Shown here: positions 1 through 7,857 of the stretch, in pieces
Layout of the letters: the number at the start of each line of letters is the position of its first letter
How positions within the stretch are numbered: the stretch's first letter is position 1
Assembly: GCA_027578815.1 (NCBI GenBank)
Contig: JANBTH010000859.1
Coordinates: forward strand, 1 to 10,557
Length of the DNA: 10,557 nucleotides
Origin: Coemansia sp. RSA 1804
Lineage: Eukaryota; Kickxellomycota; Kickxellomycetes; Kickxellales; Kickxellaceae
Direction of reading: 5' to 3'
The notes under the pieces: generated by a model
What the model was told of the DNA's origin: nothing
Databases searched by the model: none
Seen by the model: only the letters and a program-made list of their open reading frames with translations
Position numbers and translations under genes: made by a program

Positions 1-3000
1 ACCGTGTGCGTTGATCTCATGGGTGCTGACGTTGCTCGATATGCTTCCACGGCGACTAGTCTGAGAGCTGTTGCCATACCGCACATCCATCGCGTATGCC
101 GACTCTGGCTCCTGCACCATGGTGGACGGCACGCGTATACGCGAAGACAAGCTCGCTATGCTTCCACGTCTGCTGTGCGCGCGCGTTGAGGGGGCATTTG
201 ATCTGTTGATGCTGCCGTTGCGGCTGGGTGCCAAACTGCTTGTATTTGCAGCCCTAGTGGCTTGCATTCCATTTAGCCTGCGTGCGATATCCCCGCCAAT
301 GTTTCCGCCCGTCTTTTTTTCTGCCAGTGACCCGACATCAGAAGCGACACCCGCTCGCTCGGTGTCACCAGACCGCCGCTCAGGGATCGCTTGTAGCGCG
401 CCAATGCAAACCGAGTTGGTTCTCCCCCTTTGCGTGCGCGTCTCCCCGGTAACATTGTCATTCGCATAAGCGTGTTGGGCCTGCTCTCTATGGCGAGGCT
501 CGTTTGGTTCATTGGCAGCGCTACTCTCGGCATCCGCTTCCGCATTCAGCTGGCGCGCATTGTTACCATACTCATCGCCCAGACTCGGTTTTCGCGAGTG
601 CGCATTTGTCGAGTTCGCACTAGTGTTCCTTGTTTGCGCCTGCGAGTGCTCTGCGCTTGGGTTAGCCGTGTGGCCGCACGATTCGGACGTCCTTCGCGAT
701 AAGTCCCAGCCAGACACAATGCCACTGAAGCTCTCTCGCACGCGGCTGGAAATAGACATGCGTCGACCGGTGCTCGTCCGCCGCTGTGTCGATGCAGCAG
801 AGTCTTTTGCGTCTGACTCCTGTGCCTCGCCACGGACTGCGCCATCTTCGCCTGGCTGTGCTGTTTCGCCCCCTCTTTGCCACGTATCCACCGCCTTGTC
901 GCCAAGCGACTTTAGAAGCTGGTTCATCAGATTCAAATCGGATGCGGACTCCAAATCCATGTTTCGATCGGTCTCGGGGTTCTCGCCCCGCACTGCCTCT
1001 CCGCCCCTGCTCTGTCTATCCGCGCCATTCTGTTGCTGAGCACCGGCCACGTAGTCGGTGGGGCCGTCCTGCTTCACGCCATCGTCGAAATCAAGATCCG
1101 ACGCATCGGGCGAGCGAGGTGCAGACATGTGCAGATAGGGCGAGCCGTTGCCGGTGGCGTTTGCGCTTGGCAGAGTCGTCGGAATGTTGCTCAGTACACC
1201 GAGCGACGTAAGCGTTGGTTTCACCTCGTGCTTGACCGGAGACTCGACTCTAAATATGTACACAAAGCCGTCGGTGGCCGTCAGAACGAGCTCGTTCATC
1301 CCATCACTGTCGATGTCGGCAACAATCGCATGCTCGACATTCGTGGGTATGTTGAATGTCATGTCGGGAGAGTCGAGCACAAACGGAAACCAGTCCCCGC
1401 TCTTCTTGCCAACATTGGCGCCCCACATTTTCTCGATATCAGCGGCCTCCTCGGGCGTCAGCAATGTGCACTCGTCGGAGTCGGATACAACGTCGCCGGG
1501 GTCCTGCTCAGACTCGGTGTCCATGTCGCCATACACCATGCTTGACGAGTCGATCCCGCCTGCGTCGGACACGTAGCGCTGGCGGTTGTTGCTGCTGTTG
1601 CTTGTGGCAAGACTGATCCCCCCGTTTGCAAAACCAAAGGTGGATTTTGCTGTGGGTGGCGATGTGGGGATATGCGTTACAGTAGGGCCCCTGACACTGC
1701 CGCCCTCTGCAAACGCACTGGCGCTCCCTGCGTCCTGGGCATCGCACTTGCTCAGAATGGCAAGCGGCATGTCCGGCTGGGACGATGCACTGCTGGCGGC
1801 TATTCCTTCGTAGAACCCCATTGACACCCCATCACCGCCCTCATGCTGGATATTATGTCCGCCTTGCGCCTCGACTCGGGATATAATTGATCGCCAATCC
1901 GACTTTCCGCGCATGCCATCGCCCCCAGCCCTAGCATCTCCAGCAATGCTCGAGCCCTCCATATCGCCACCGGCTGGCATGCCGGCGTTTGATTTGGCCT
2001 CCTGCGTGGCCAGCGCCAATTCCCCCAGCGGCCGAAGGTCAAGCGGCTCCAGCTGGCACGTCTCATTGTCATAGCCACGCATCGTGGGGGTGGACTTGCT
2101 GTTAGCATGCTGCTTGCGGTCGTTGGCGTTCTGGATATCACTGGAATGAGGAAACTCGGACAACGCCGTCTTAACCCGTGCCAACTGGGGCTGGCCCAGG
2201 CTGCTGCCGATCGCACCCAAGGACGGCGAGTTCATAATCGCGCTTATCGTGCCATTTGCCACGTCTGAGGTGGATATCTCATGTCCGATGTTTGCAGACG
2301 CACTGTGAGCGATATCAGCACCAATTCCTGCCGCCGGCTGGTTGACGCCGCCCGCAACGTCGTGGCAGTTGGCTTGTTGGTCCGGGCTATCAACAACCAC
2401 GCCGTCCTTGAAAAAGCGCTCAAGCGAGAAGCGGCGGTAATGGTTGCGCTGGCGTCTCCTCTTCCTCATCTCGGGATGCAGCTTTCTCTTGAAGGGGTAG
2501 TCGAACACAAAGCACTTGCCTTCGCCATTGACCACGACAATAGAGTTGTGGCCGCAGTTGGCAATATCGGCAACCACAACGGAGGATATCGTACCGAGCC
2601 TCTGGGCCAGGATCCAGGGCTTCCGTCCGTCACGCTCGATATCCAGCGCATCCTCCCACTTGATGTGGTCGGTGAAATCGGCATCGAACAACGAGGACGG
2701 TCTTCTGACCGCGTACCCTGTTTCCTCGTCGCTCGTTTCCATCGACCCAGCATGATGAGCGTGGGCCTGCTCGCCTCCTTCAAACAAATGCAAGATATCG
2801 TCAACCGAAAACGAGCCCCGGTTGGATGCAGGGCCATTTATCAGACTGTTGTACGTGCTCTGGCGCCTTAGACTCGCTGACTCGCTGCTCAAGTGGGTCA
2901 GTAGCTCGGGCGGTATTTGTCCGCTGGAAACAGCGTCCCAGCAGTCGTACTCGGGCTGGATCTGGTCTTCTGAGTGCCGCCACGACCCGCAGCCACCGCG

Positions 3001-3283
3001 GCCACGGAATATAGCCAGCTCTCCCTGTGCGCTCCCAACAATAAACTCTTTGCACTACATGAGTGAAAACATACAAATACAAATGCACAAAAGGGAAATG
3101 CAATACGCTTGAATTTGTGTTTAGCGCATGCTGCTGACACAGAAGCAATAGTATTTATACAACTGTATCTGCTCAATGGTTACGTACACCGTCATTGTCG
3201 ACGTCGCCGGTCGCCAAGGCGCCTGGCAGCACGCTCCCCCGAAAGGCCCACTGCAGTCTTGACGAGAGCGATATTACGCGCAT
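1..3283 (-). CDS. ITFG2-like FG-GAP beta-propeller protein (KICSTOR subunit homologue), 5' part, runs off left edge
   Basis: The CDS joins exon 1 (3283-3188) and exon 2 (3054-1). That gives at least 1050 codons with no stop before the left edge. The ATG at 3283-3281 opens a short N-terminus that resembles human ITFG2 around a D-V-D-N-D-G motif (residues 27-32), followed by KEFIVG and GELAIF strands. Two further blade-like segments follow: residues 191-218 (VVVADIANCGHN, then CFVFDY) and 608-637 (ADIDSDGMNELVL, then VYIFRVES). DxDxDG is the calcium-binding signature of FG-GAP repeats. Human ITFG2 is about 450 residues and has blades 1-3 close together. Here they are separated by insertions of roughly 120 and 370 residues rich in Ser, Gly, Asp and Asn, and blade 3 is followed by more than 400 similar residues. 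The remaining C-terminal blades would lie left of the window. ITFG2 scaffolds KICSTOR, which recruits GATOR1 to restrain TORC1; that role is inferred here. Another FG-GAP protein is the main alternative. Confidence 0.72.
34..168 (-). repeat. In-phase 18-bp direct repeat encoding SRRGSI segments
   Basis: The plus-strand copies lie at 34-51 and 151-168 and match at 17 of 18 bases (gctcgNtatgcttccacg). They are 117 bp, exactly 39 codons, apart. In the ITFG2-like frame each encodes R-G-S-I-x-S preceded by S-R, giving SRRGSIASL at residues 993-1001 and SRRGSISSN at 1032-1040. The exact codon spacing suggests duplication inside a low-complexity coding region. More copies may exist left of the window. 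Confidence 0.6.
3055..3187 (-). other. Spliceosomal intron in the ITFG2-like gene
   Basis: Read on the minus strand, this 133-nt intron begins GTACGTAA and ends CATGTAG. Without splicing, exon 1 meets TGA five codons into the intron, and exon 2's frame has an in-frame TAG directly upstream. Removing the intron joins D-N-D-G to C-K-E-F-I-V-G in phase 0, restoring a canonical FG-GAP motif. The interior is AT-richer than the flanking exons. A branch site is not certain: TTCAC lies close to the acceptor, and a CTAAA-like site lies further upstream. Confidence 0.82.
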
Positions 3284-3452
3284 TCCAAAGGATTAGAATA
3301 CAAAATGTGTGTGCCCTTCAAGTGCAATTGCGTAATGCAGCGGTGTCGATTATTCTTGTATTATAATGGAAATATTGGTAGTATTTTGAGGACATCAAAA
3401 AGAGGATGTGTGTGGACAAATGCAGAGACTCGCAATTAAAGTCCAAAGGATT
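3284..3452. repeat. Direct repeat tccaaaggatt upstream of the ITFG2-like gene
   Basis: An 11-bp word occurs identically at 3284-3294 and 3442-3452. The first copy directly abuts the ITFG2-like start codon, so on the minus strand it reads AATCCTTTGGA followed by ATG. It may be a regulatory or leader element; coincidence is also possible. Confidence 0.3.
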
Positions 3453-4156
3453 GAAAGAAAGAATATGTTTAAAAGGAGTGGGAGTTGTCTGCCAAAATGA
3501 CTGTCGGCGGAAGCTTAAAAAACTTGACTCCTTTGCCAGAAACCTGTTACACATGGAATAAACAGATCAATTTTGGTGGATCTAATCGCTGCAAAAGCTG
3601 CTCTGAGTCAAAAAGCCCCACCACAAAGAGCCAGCAGTTTCACATGTCTCTGCATCAGCAAGCTCAAGTTCTGGTAGACTGCATAGGCAATAGTCCGTTT
3701 TTAGGATCCTTTCTGCTCTGGGGGTTGACTTTGAGCACGAGAAGAAAGAAGGGAAAAGCGAGAGAATGGAACTGGAAACCGCAATGTGGCAGCGCCCCCC
3801 TTCGAAGCGAGTGCCTAAACAAAAACGACATGCAGCAAGAAGCAGTCTTCTTTCGGGCTGCTGTTGGCCCTGCAATACACACGTGGCACGATGCTTCGGT
3901 CGTTTGATGTTGATGAGTCTTCAAGCGACAAAGAGGAGGAAGCTAACGGTGACATCATGCTTCCAAAGCGCAATAACCAGAACTGGCCTGGACTCTCCTT
4001 CTCTTTCTCTTCTTTATTGAGCTGTGGATGTTTCCTATTGCACTGGGCAGCATCCCCAATCCGTCCTGTGCGATATATTGCAAATTCCGGATGTACTCCG
4101 TTCCTTCTTTCCTTTACTCTCTTCTCACTCGCTCGGTCAATTGTGTAGAAAAAGGG

Positions 4157-4165
4157 TATAAATAG
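4157..4165 (+). promoter_or_regulatory. TATA box of the ARMT1 gene
   Basis: TATAAATAG lies 156 bp upstream of the ARMT1 ATG and is followed by a pyrimidine-rich stretch. A transcription start about 30-60 bp downstream would give a leader of roughly 100-125 nt. No ATG lies between 4187 and 4312, so the annotated start would be the first AUG met by scanning ribosomes. Confidence 0.65.
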
Positions 4166-4287
4166 AAATAAAGGCGATATCGCACCTTCCCTTTTCTTTC
4201 CCCAGATTGGAAAAACAGCAGACTACTTATTCGCAGCGTATCTCTTTCCAACTCTGAGCTTTCGATCCACGTTCTTTTTCTATCGTT

Positions 4288-4308
4288 ATCAGAAAATCAG
4301 AATCAGAA
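4288..4308 (+). repeat. Three tandem ATCAGAA heptamers in the ARMT1 leader
   Basis: ATCAGAA occurs at 4288-4294, 4296-4302 and 4302-4308, ending four bases before the ATG. The A-rich context before the start codon is typical of efficient fungal initiation. Whether the heptamer has a role is unknown. Confidence 0.4.
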
Positions 4309-4312
4309 AAGA

Positions 4313-5707
4313 ATGGCATCCAGCACCGACTTTGCGCCTAACAACACGCCGTTCCAGCCGCTGATTGCGGATCGCGAGGGCACGAACTTTACGTACGACT
4401 CGCTGCACAGCAGGGTGCCACACATCCTAACAGATATAATCAACGACTTCTACGCGGACATCCAAGAGTACAGCGGACCGAATGCCGAAGAGACAATCAG
4501 CGAGGGCAAGGAGCTGACGAGCGCGCTGTCGAAGCTGAAGCACGAGATGGTGACGGACAAGAAGCTGACGCCGATGGAGGATGACGGGGTCGGCGATATC
4601 GAGATGTGGAACAAGTGGCTCGAGACGTACTTCCCGTCGGCCAGCTGGTACACCACGCCGTTCCTGACGTGGGAGACGTACCTGTACCGCCGCATCGGCA
4701 ACATATTTAAACGGTCGGCGCACTGGAGCACCCACGACTTTTTCGCCAAGAAGAAGCACTCGACGTTCATGGCGTCGATGGTGGCGGTTGCCAAGCTGTG
4801 CAGCCGTGTTGATTCGCTGACCGAGGAGTCCAAGGACGGTGTCAACAAGGCGACAAAGACACATGTTGCGTTTGTTGATATGCTGCAGGCCAGTCTATGG
4901 GGCAACCAGACCGATCTGAGCATGTTCCCGGACCTCAGTAACGAGGCGCTGGAGGAGATGCAGGCGCGTATTTCGTCGGGCGAGAACGACAGCAAAGTGG
5001 TTTCGAACGACACGGACAAGATCTGGGGCATCGTGAGCCAGATCAAGGATGGTCGCTTCGACATCGTGCTGGACAACTCTGGGTTCGAACTCCTCCAGGA
5101 CGTGCTCCTGGCGTACTGGCTCGTAGAGCTGGGAATAGCCAAGAAGGTGGTGTTCCACACTAAGCGGATCCCCTGGTACGTGTCGGACGTGACCAACGAG
5201 GACTTCCACTGGCTCGTCTCAATTGCACAGAACCCGTCGCTTGCCAAGACAAATACAAAGGCGCCGCTGAGCGAGGAGCATGCGGCACCGCTCAAGAGTC
5301 TCGGCACCAAGTGGGCTTCGTTCCTGGCCGACGGTACGTGGGAGCTGAGGGACGAGTTGTTCTGGACCTGTCCCTACGGGTTCCGGTACCTGCCGACTAT
5401 CGGAAAGGACGTGTGGGAGGGGGAGCTCACCAAGGCCGACGTTGTCATCTTCAAGGGCGACCTCAACTACCGCAAACTCGTCTACGACCAGCAGTGGCCT
5501 GTTTCCACGCCCTTTGCTGAGGCAATTGGCCCGATTGCGACCGATCCCAATGCGCCGGCCATCGTTGCGCTGCGCACATCCAAGTGCGACACAATCTCGG
5601 GTGTTGCTCCCGACCGCGCGGAGGCACTGTTCAAGGAGAGGAAGGACTGGATGTACTGTGGTCAGTACGGCATCATCCAGCTCAGCCCCGGGCGCTGGAG
5701 CAAGTAA
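4313..5707 (+). CDS. ARMT1: ARMT1/DUF89 family damage-control phosphatase
   Basis: This is a 464-residue protein, close to the length of yeast YMR027W and human ARMT1 (C6orf211). The family consists of metal-dependent phosphatases that remove phosphate from damaged or misplaced sugar phosphates such as fructose 1-phosphate; protein-glutamate methyltransferase activity has also been reported for the human member. The N-terminal helical domain covers about residues 1-240. The DUF89 core follows, with the signature IVLDNSGFELLQD at 251-263 (D254 and N255 are the metal ligands by family pattern), D292 in YVSDV as the likely third ligand, IFKGDLNYRK at 379-388, and the phosphate-binding R-T-S-K at 421-424. 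No motif appears to be missing and no intron is needed. No signal peptide is visible, so it is probably cytosolic. It is divergent from the ITFG2-like gene and converges on Arp4. Confidence 0.93.
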   Translation: MASSTDFAPNNTPFQPLIADREGTNFTYDSLHSRVPHILTDIINDFYADIQEYSGPNAEETISEGKELTSALSKLKHEMVTDKKLTPMEDDGVGDIEMWNKWLETYFPSASWYTTPFLTWETYLYRRIGNIFKRSAHWSTHDFFAKKKHSTFMASMVAVAKLCSRVDSLTEESKDGVNKATKTHVAFVDMLQASLWGNQTDLSMFPDLSNEALEEMQARISSGENDSKVVSNDTDKIWGIVSQIKDGRFDIVLDNSGFELLQDVLLAYWLVELGIAKKVVFHTKRIPWYVSDVTNEDFHWLVSIAQNPSLAKTNTKAPLSEEHAAPLKSLGTKWASFLADGTWELRDELFWTCPYGFRYLPTIGKDVWEGELTKADVVIFKGDLNYRKLVYDQQWPVSTPFAEAIGPIATDPNAPAIVALRTSKCDTISGVAPDRAEALFKERKDWMYCGQYGIIQLSPGRWSK

Positions 5708-5739
5708 GCACACCGCTCGTATAACAGCCTTCGCATCCC

Positions 5740-5745
5740 AATAAA
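5740..5745 (+). terminator. Polyadenylation signal AATAAA downstream of ARMT1
   Basis: AATAAA begins 33 bases after the ARMT1 stop codon, at a suitable distance for 3' end formation. Only 131 bp separate the two convergent stop codons. I see no AATAAA on the opposite strand for Arp4 in this interval. Confidence 0.6.
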
Positions 5746-5784
5746 AAGCAACCTAACCACACAAAAGTAGAAATTAGTAATGGT

Positions 5785-5823
5785 AAAAGAAAAAGAAAAA
5801 GTAAGAAAGAGAAAGAGGGAAAA
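5785..5823 (+). repeat. Purine tract between convergent genes
   Basis: In these 39 nt, 38 are purines (A and G; the one exception is T at 5802), with AAAAG/AAAGA units. On the minus strand this is a pyrimidine tract directly downstream of the Arp4 stop, where it could act in Arp4 3' end formation. Confidence 0.5.
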
Positions 5824-5838
5824 TGAATGCGAGGGTTT

Positions 5839-7242
5839 TCACTGGCACTTCTTGTCGACAATCGATGCGCCGTGCTCTTCGTACTCGGCGCGGGAGACCC
5901 AGAGCTGGTGGAAGGTGCCGAGCGAAGCAAGCACGGAGCCGCCGAGCCAGGCGGTGACCTTGCGCTCGGTGTTTGAGCTGGGCGCATACAGCTTGATGCG
6001 GCTGCCGGGGCAGGATTCCTGTAGCGCAACGGAGAAACGGTCGTTGAATCCGGGATACAGCGTTGATCCGCCCGCAATAACAACGCTGTTGAGCAGCTGT
6101 GGCCGCAGATCAACATCGCTGGCCATCACGCTCTTCAGCGCAATCTCGTGGACGCCCAGCAGTGGCTGCTGCGTGTTCTCGAGCCGCGCAGGACTTTTGG
6201 TGATGAACTTGTTGGGATTGAAAAGGATCTCAGGACCCGCGTACCGCATTGATCCCACAGACAGGTTGAAGCCGTCGGGGAACTCGAATGGCTTGGTGGG
6301 CTTGGCGTCAACGTATGCTGCGTCGTATGGCGACCGCTCAATGACCTCGCAGGCCGACTCCTTGAACTCCTGCATCACGCGCATCCGCATCTCGTGCAGA
6401 TACGAGTCGGTTGTGCCTTCCCTGTCGTAATGCTTCACCACCGGCTTTTGCATAATGTCCACCGGGGCCTTGGCCTTGATGTCAAAGATCGGCGTTGGCT
6501 CATAACTGTAGTCGTTCTTGAGCCGTTCCAGCAGTTGTTCCGACACCAGGTCTCCGCCAGTCTGCTGCTTGCAAATCGTCTTTGTCAGACAAAAGCCCTC
6601 GTACACCGCACATGCGCTGGTGTTCTCGGCGCCAACGTCAACCACAAGCCCAGTGTGGCGACCGGTACCGAACGCGGCAAGCACCGGGTTCTTGCACACG
6701 TAGAACGCGGGAGTCCCGAACTTCTCAAACGCCATCTCCACAAGCTTCGCGCGCAACGCGCTTGTGTTCCACGCAGCCTCGCTCACCATCACTGGATGCT
6801 CCTCGGGACGCACACGCAGCCGCGATTTGAAGGCGTACTCCCAGATCTTCTCGTACACATCCCAGTCCTTGACAAGTCCGTCCTCCATCGGCCCGCCCAC
6901 CTCCATTCCGGCGCGCCACGTAGCCGACTCTGTGTCTCCCACAAAGAACTTGCGCGTCTTTTGCTTCCGTTTCTCTGCTCCCTCGCCTCCCGCCTTCTGC
7001 GAGGAGCTGTCGCTTTCCATCTCCACATCCTTGTCCTTCTCCTCGTTTGCACTGCCGCTGCCACCGCCGTTTTGTTTTGGCTCGTCTTCTGTCTCTGCTA
7101 CCTCTACCTCCGACTCAATGTACCCGACATGCGATGGAAAATACGCCTTTGGCATGTCCTCTCCCGCAAACCCTGCTCGCGTCCACGCGCTCCCCACGTC
7201 AATCACCAGCGCATTTACTTCGTCTCCGCCGTATGTTGGCAT
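5839..7242 (-). CDS. ARP4: Actin-related protein 4 (Arp4/BAF53 family)
   Basis: The 467-residue product starts at the first ATG (MPTYGGDEV), which matches the usual N-terminus of Arp4/BAF53; the frame extends to a TTG at 7263, but that is not a credible eukaryotic start. Arp4 is a nuclear subunit of INO80, SWR1 and NuA4. The actin fold is clear: the first phosphate loop DVGSAWTRAGFAGED (15-29), AYFPSHVG (33-40), the second loop DVGAENTSACAVYEG (202-216), the adenine-site segment IAGGSTLYPGF (389-399), and the Arp4-type end WLGGSVLASLGTFHQLW (432-448) followed by AEYEEHG. Residues about 41-98 form an acidic, Ser/Gly/Lys-rich insertion where actin has its DNase I-binding loop; it ends in EKRKQKTRK, a possible nuclear localisation signal. 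The position of actin's catalytic Gln137 is N185 here, in line with poor ATP hydrolysis by Arp4 proteins. Confidence 0.95.
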   Translation of the reverse strand: MPTYGGDEVNALVIDVGSAWTRAGFAGEDMPKAYFPSHVGYIESEVEVAETEDEPKQNGGGSGSANEEKDKDVEMESDSSSQKAGGEGAEKRKQKTRKFFVGDTESATWRAGMEVGGPMEDGLVKDWDVYEKIWEYAFKSRLRVRPEEHPVMVSEAAWNTSALRAKLVEMAFEKFGTPAFYVCKNPVLAAFGTGRHTGLVVDVGAENTSACAVYEGFCLTKTICKQQTGGDLVSEQLLERLKNDYSYEPTPIFDIKAKAPVDIMQKPVVKHYDREGTTDSYLHEMRMRVMQEFKESACEVIERSPYDAAYVDAKPTKPFEFPDGFNLSVGSMRYAGPEILFNPNKFITKSPARLENTQQPLLGVHEIALKSVMASDVDLRPQLLNSVVIAGGSTLYPGFNDRFSVALQESCPGSRIKLYAPSSNTERKVTAWLGGSVLASLGTFHQLWVSRAEYEEHGASIVDKKCQ

Positions 7243-7575
7243 TTTGATATTTTTATTTGACAAGAAGTGGAAATAAGCGAGTGTCTCTCTCCTCCTCCTT
7301 TTATTCCACAGCAGTATACGATTGAGCTTTAAAAAAGTTGGGCTTTGAATGAAGAAATAAGTTGGCGTGGAGGAGAAATATAGTTCAGGGCCTTGAAAAA
7401 ACGTTCAATAAGCGAACAACAACAGCAGGTTAGGAACGCGTTTACGCTTGAAAGTAGAACGAGCCGCGATCGCTGTGAGTCTACTCAAACAAAATATCAG
7501 AAAAAGAGCTAACCGGTTCGGCGAGTCGCCCCGATTGATTGAGCCACGAGTTATTTAATTTTTTTCTTGCTGGAC

Positions 7576-7586
7576 TGTAAAAATTT
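7576..7586 (+). promoter_or_regulatory. RRPE-like element upstream of RPA49
   Basis: TGTAAAAATTT differs at one base from TGAAAAATTTT-type RRPE words that mark ribosome-biogenesis promoters in yeasts. It sits inside a short inverted repeat (GACTG at 7573-7577, CAGTC at 7589-7593) and 28 bp before the TATA-like box. A Pol I subunit is an expected target, but AT-rich DNA makes chance matches likely. Confidence 0.3.
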
Positions 7587-7613
7587 CGCAGTCAATATTT
7601 TTCTTAATCAACA

Positions 7614-7621
7614 TATAAAAA
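7614..7621 (+). promoter_or_regulatory. Candidate TATA box of RPA49
   Basis: TATAAAAA lies 237 bp upstream of the RPA49 ATG and just before the start of the ATG-free, pyrimidine-rich leader. The distance implies a leader of roughly 200 nt, or a transcription start driven by a closer, non-consensus element. Confidence 0.45.
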
Positions 7622-7857
7622 GGTTATTATTTCCTCTCCTTTGCTCAAACCTTTTTCTGTGTTTGCTATTATTGTTTCTATACAGCCGGCCTGCCTTGTT
7701 CTTGTTCTTGTGCTTGTTTTTATTTTTCTTTCTATCTCTGGTCCCAGTCAACAAGTGTCTGCTGTCTCAGCACCCACTTGCATCCACATAACCACATACG
7801 CACGTAAAACATTCTACATAGAAAGAGATACAAAAGTAATAATATTGTGTATACACC

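Larger units (their letters stand above)
3284..4312. other. Divergent intergenic region between the ITFG2-like gene and ARMT1
   Basis: About 1 kb separates the two divergent starts. The ARMT1 side holds a strong TATA box and a leader; the ITFG2-like side has only a weak candidate, TATAAT on the minus strand near 3360-3366, about 80 bp from its ATG. A 137-codon ATG-initiated frame (3497-3907, plus) has no recognisable motif and is not called. Pyrimidine-rich stretches (around 4100-4130 and 4187-4202) flank the ARMT1 TATA box, a common arrangement in fungal promoters. Confidence 0.6.
7243..7857. promoter_or_regulatory. Divergent promoter region of ARP4 and RPA49
   Basis: This 615-bp interval controls two genes transcribed away from each other. 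It contains ACGCGT (7436-7441, an MCB-type word), the palindrome AACCGGTT (7511-7518) next to GGCGAGTCGCC (7520-7530), and an AT-rich core from about 7550. No canonical TATA box is seen for ARP4; GAATAAAAGG on the minus strand near 7300 is a weak candidate. The RPA49 leader is pyrimidine-rich, contains TTGTTC tandem units near 7697-7715 and is free of ATG from about 7645 to the start codon. Confidence 0.6.

Noticed and set aside
930..939. tRNA B-box-like word GATTCAAATC
   Set aside because: It sits inside the ITFG2-like coding frame, with no A box or cloverleaf pairing around it.
2281..2871. 196-codon plus-strand ORF
   Set aside because: It lies antisense to the ITFG2-like exon 2, and its open frame mirrors the codon bias of that gene. 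No family motif is seen. The same applies to plus-strand frames at 512-1039, 786-1211, 1033-1545 and 1148-1576.
3497..3907. 137-codon ATG ORF in the ITFG2-like/ARMT1 intergenic region
   Set aside because: It has no recognisable motif, mixed composition and no clear promoter or poly(A) signal. It overlaps the likely promoter region of ARMT1.
4183..4205. Possible 5' UTR intron acceptor (pyrimidine tract followed by CCAG) before ARMT1
   Set aside because: The TATA box at 4157 places the transcription start next to this site, leaving no room for a donor. Pyrimidine stretches beside TATA boxes are common in fungal promoters.
4450..5310. 286-codon minus-strand ORF across ARMT1
   Set aside because: It is antisense to a confidently identified gene, with Ser-rich composition typical of a shadow frame.
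6394..7260. 288-codon plus-strand ORF across Arp4
   Set aside because: It is antisense to a clearly recognised Arp4 and shows no recognisable domain.
7243..7263. Extending Arp4 to a TTG start at 7263
   Set aside because: TTG is not an expected start in nuclear eukaryotic genes. The ATG at 7242 gives MPTYGGDEV, which agrees with the family N-terminus.
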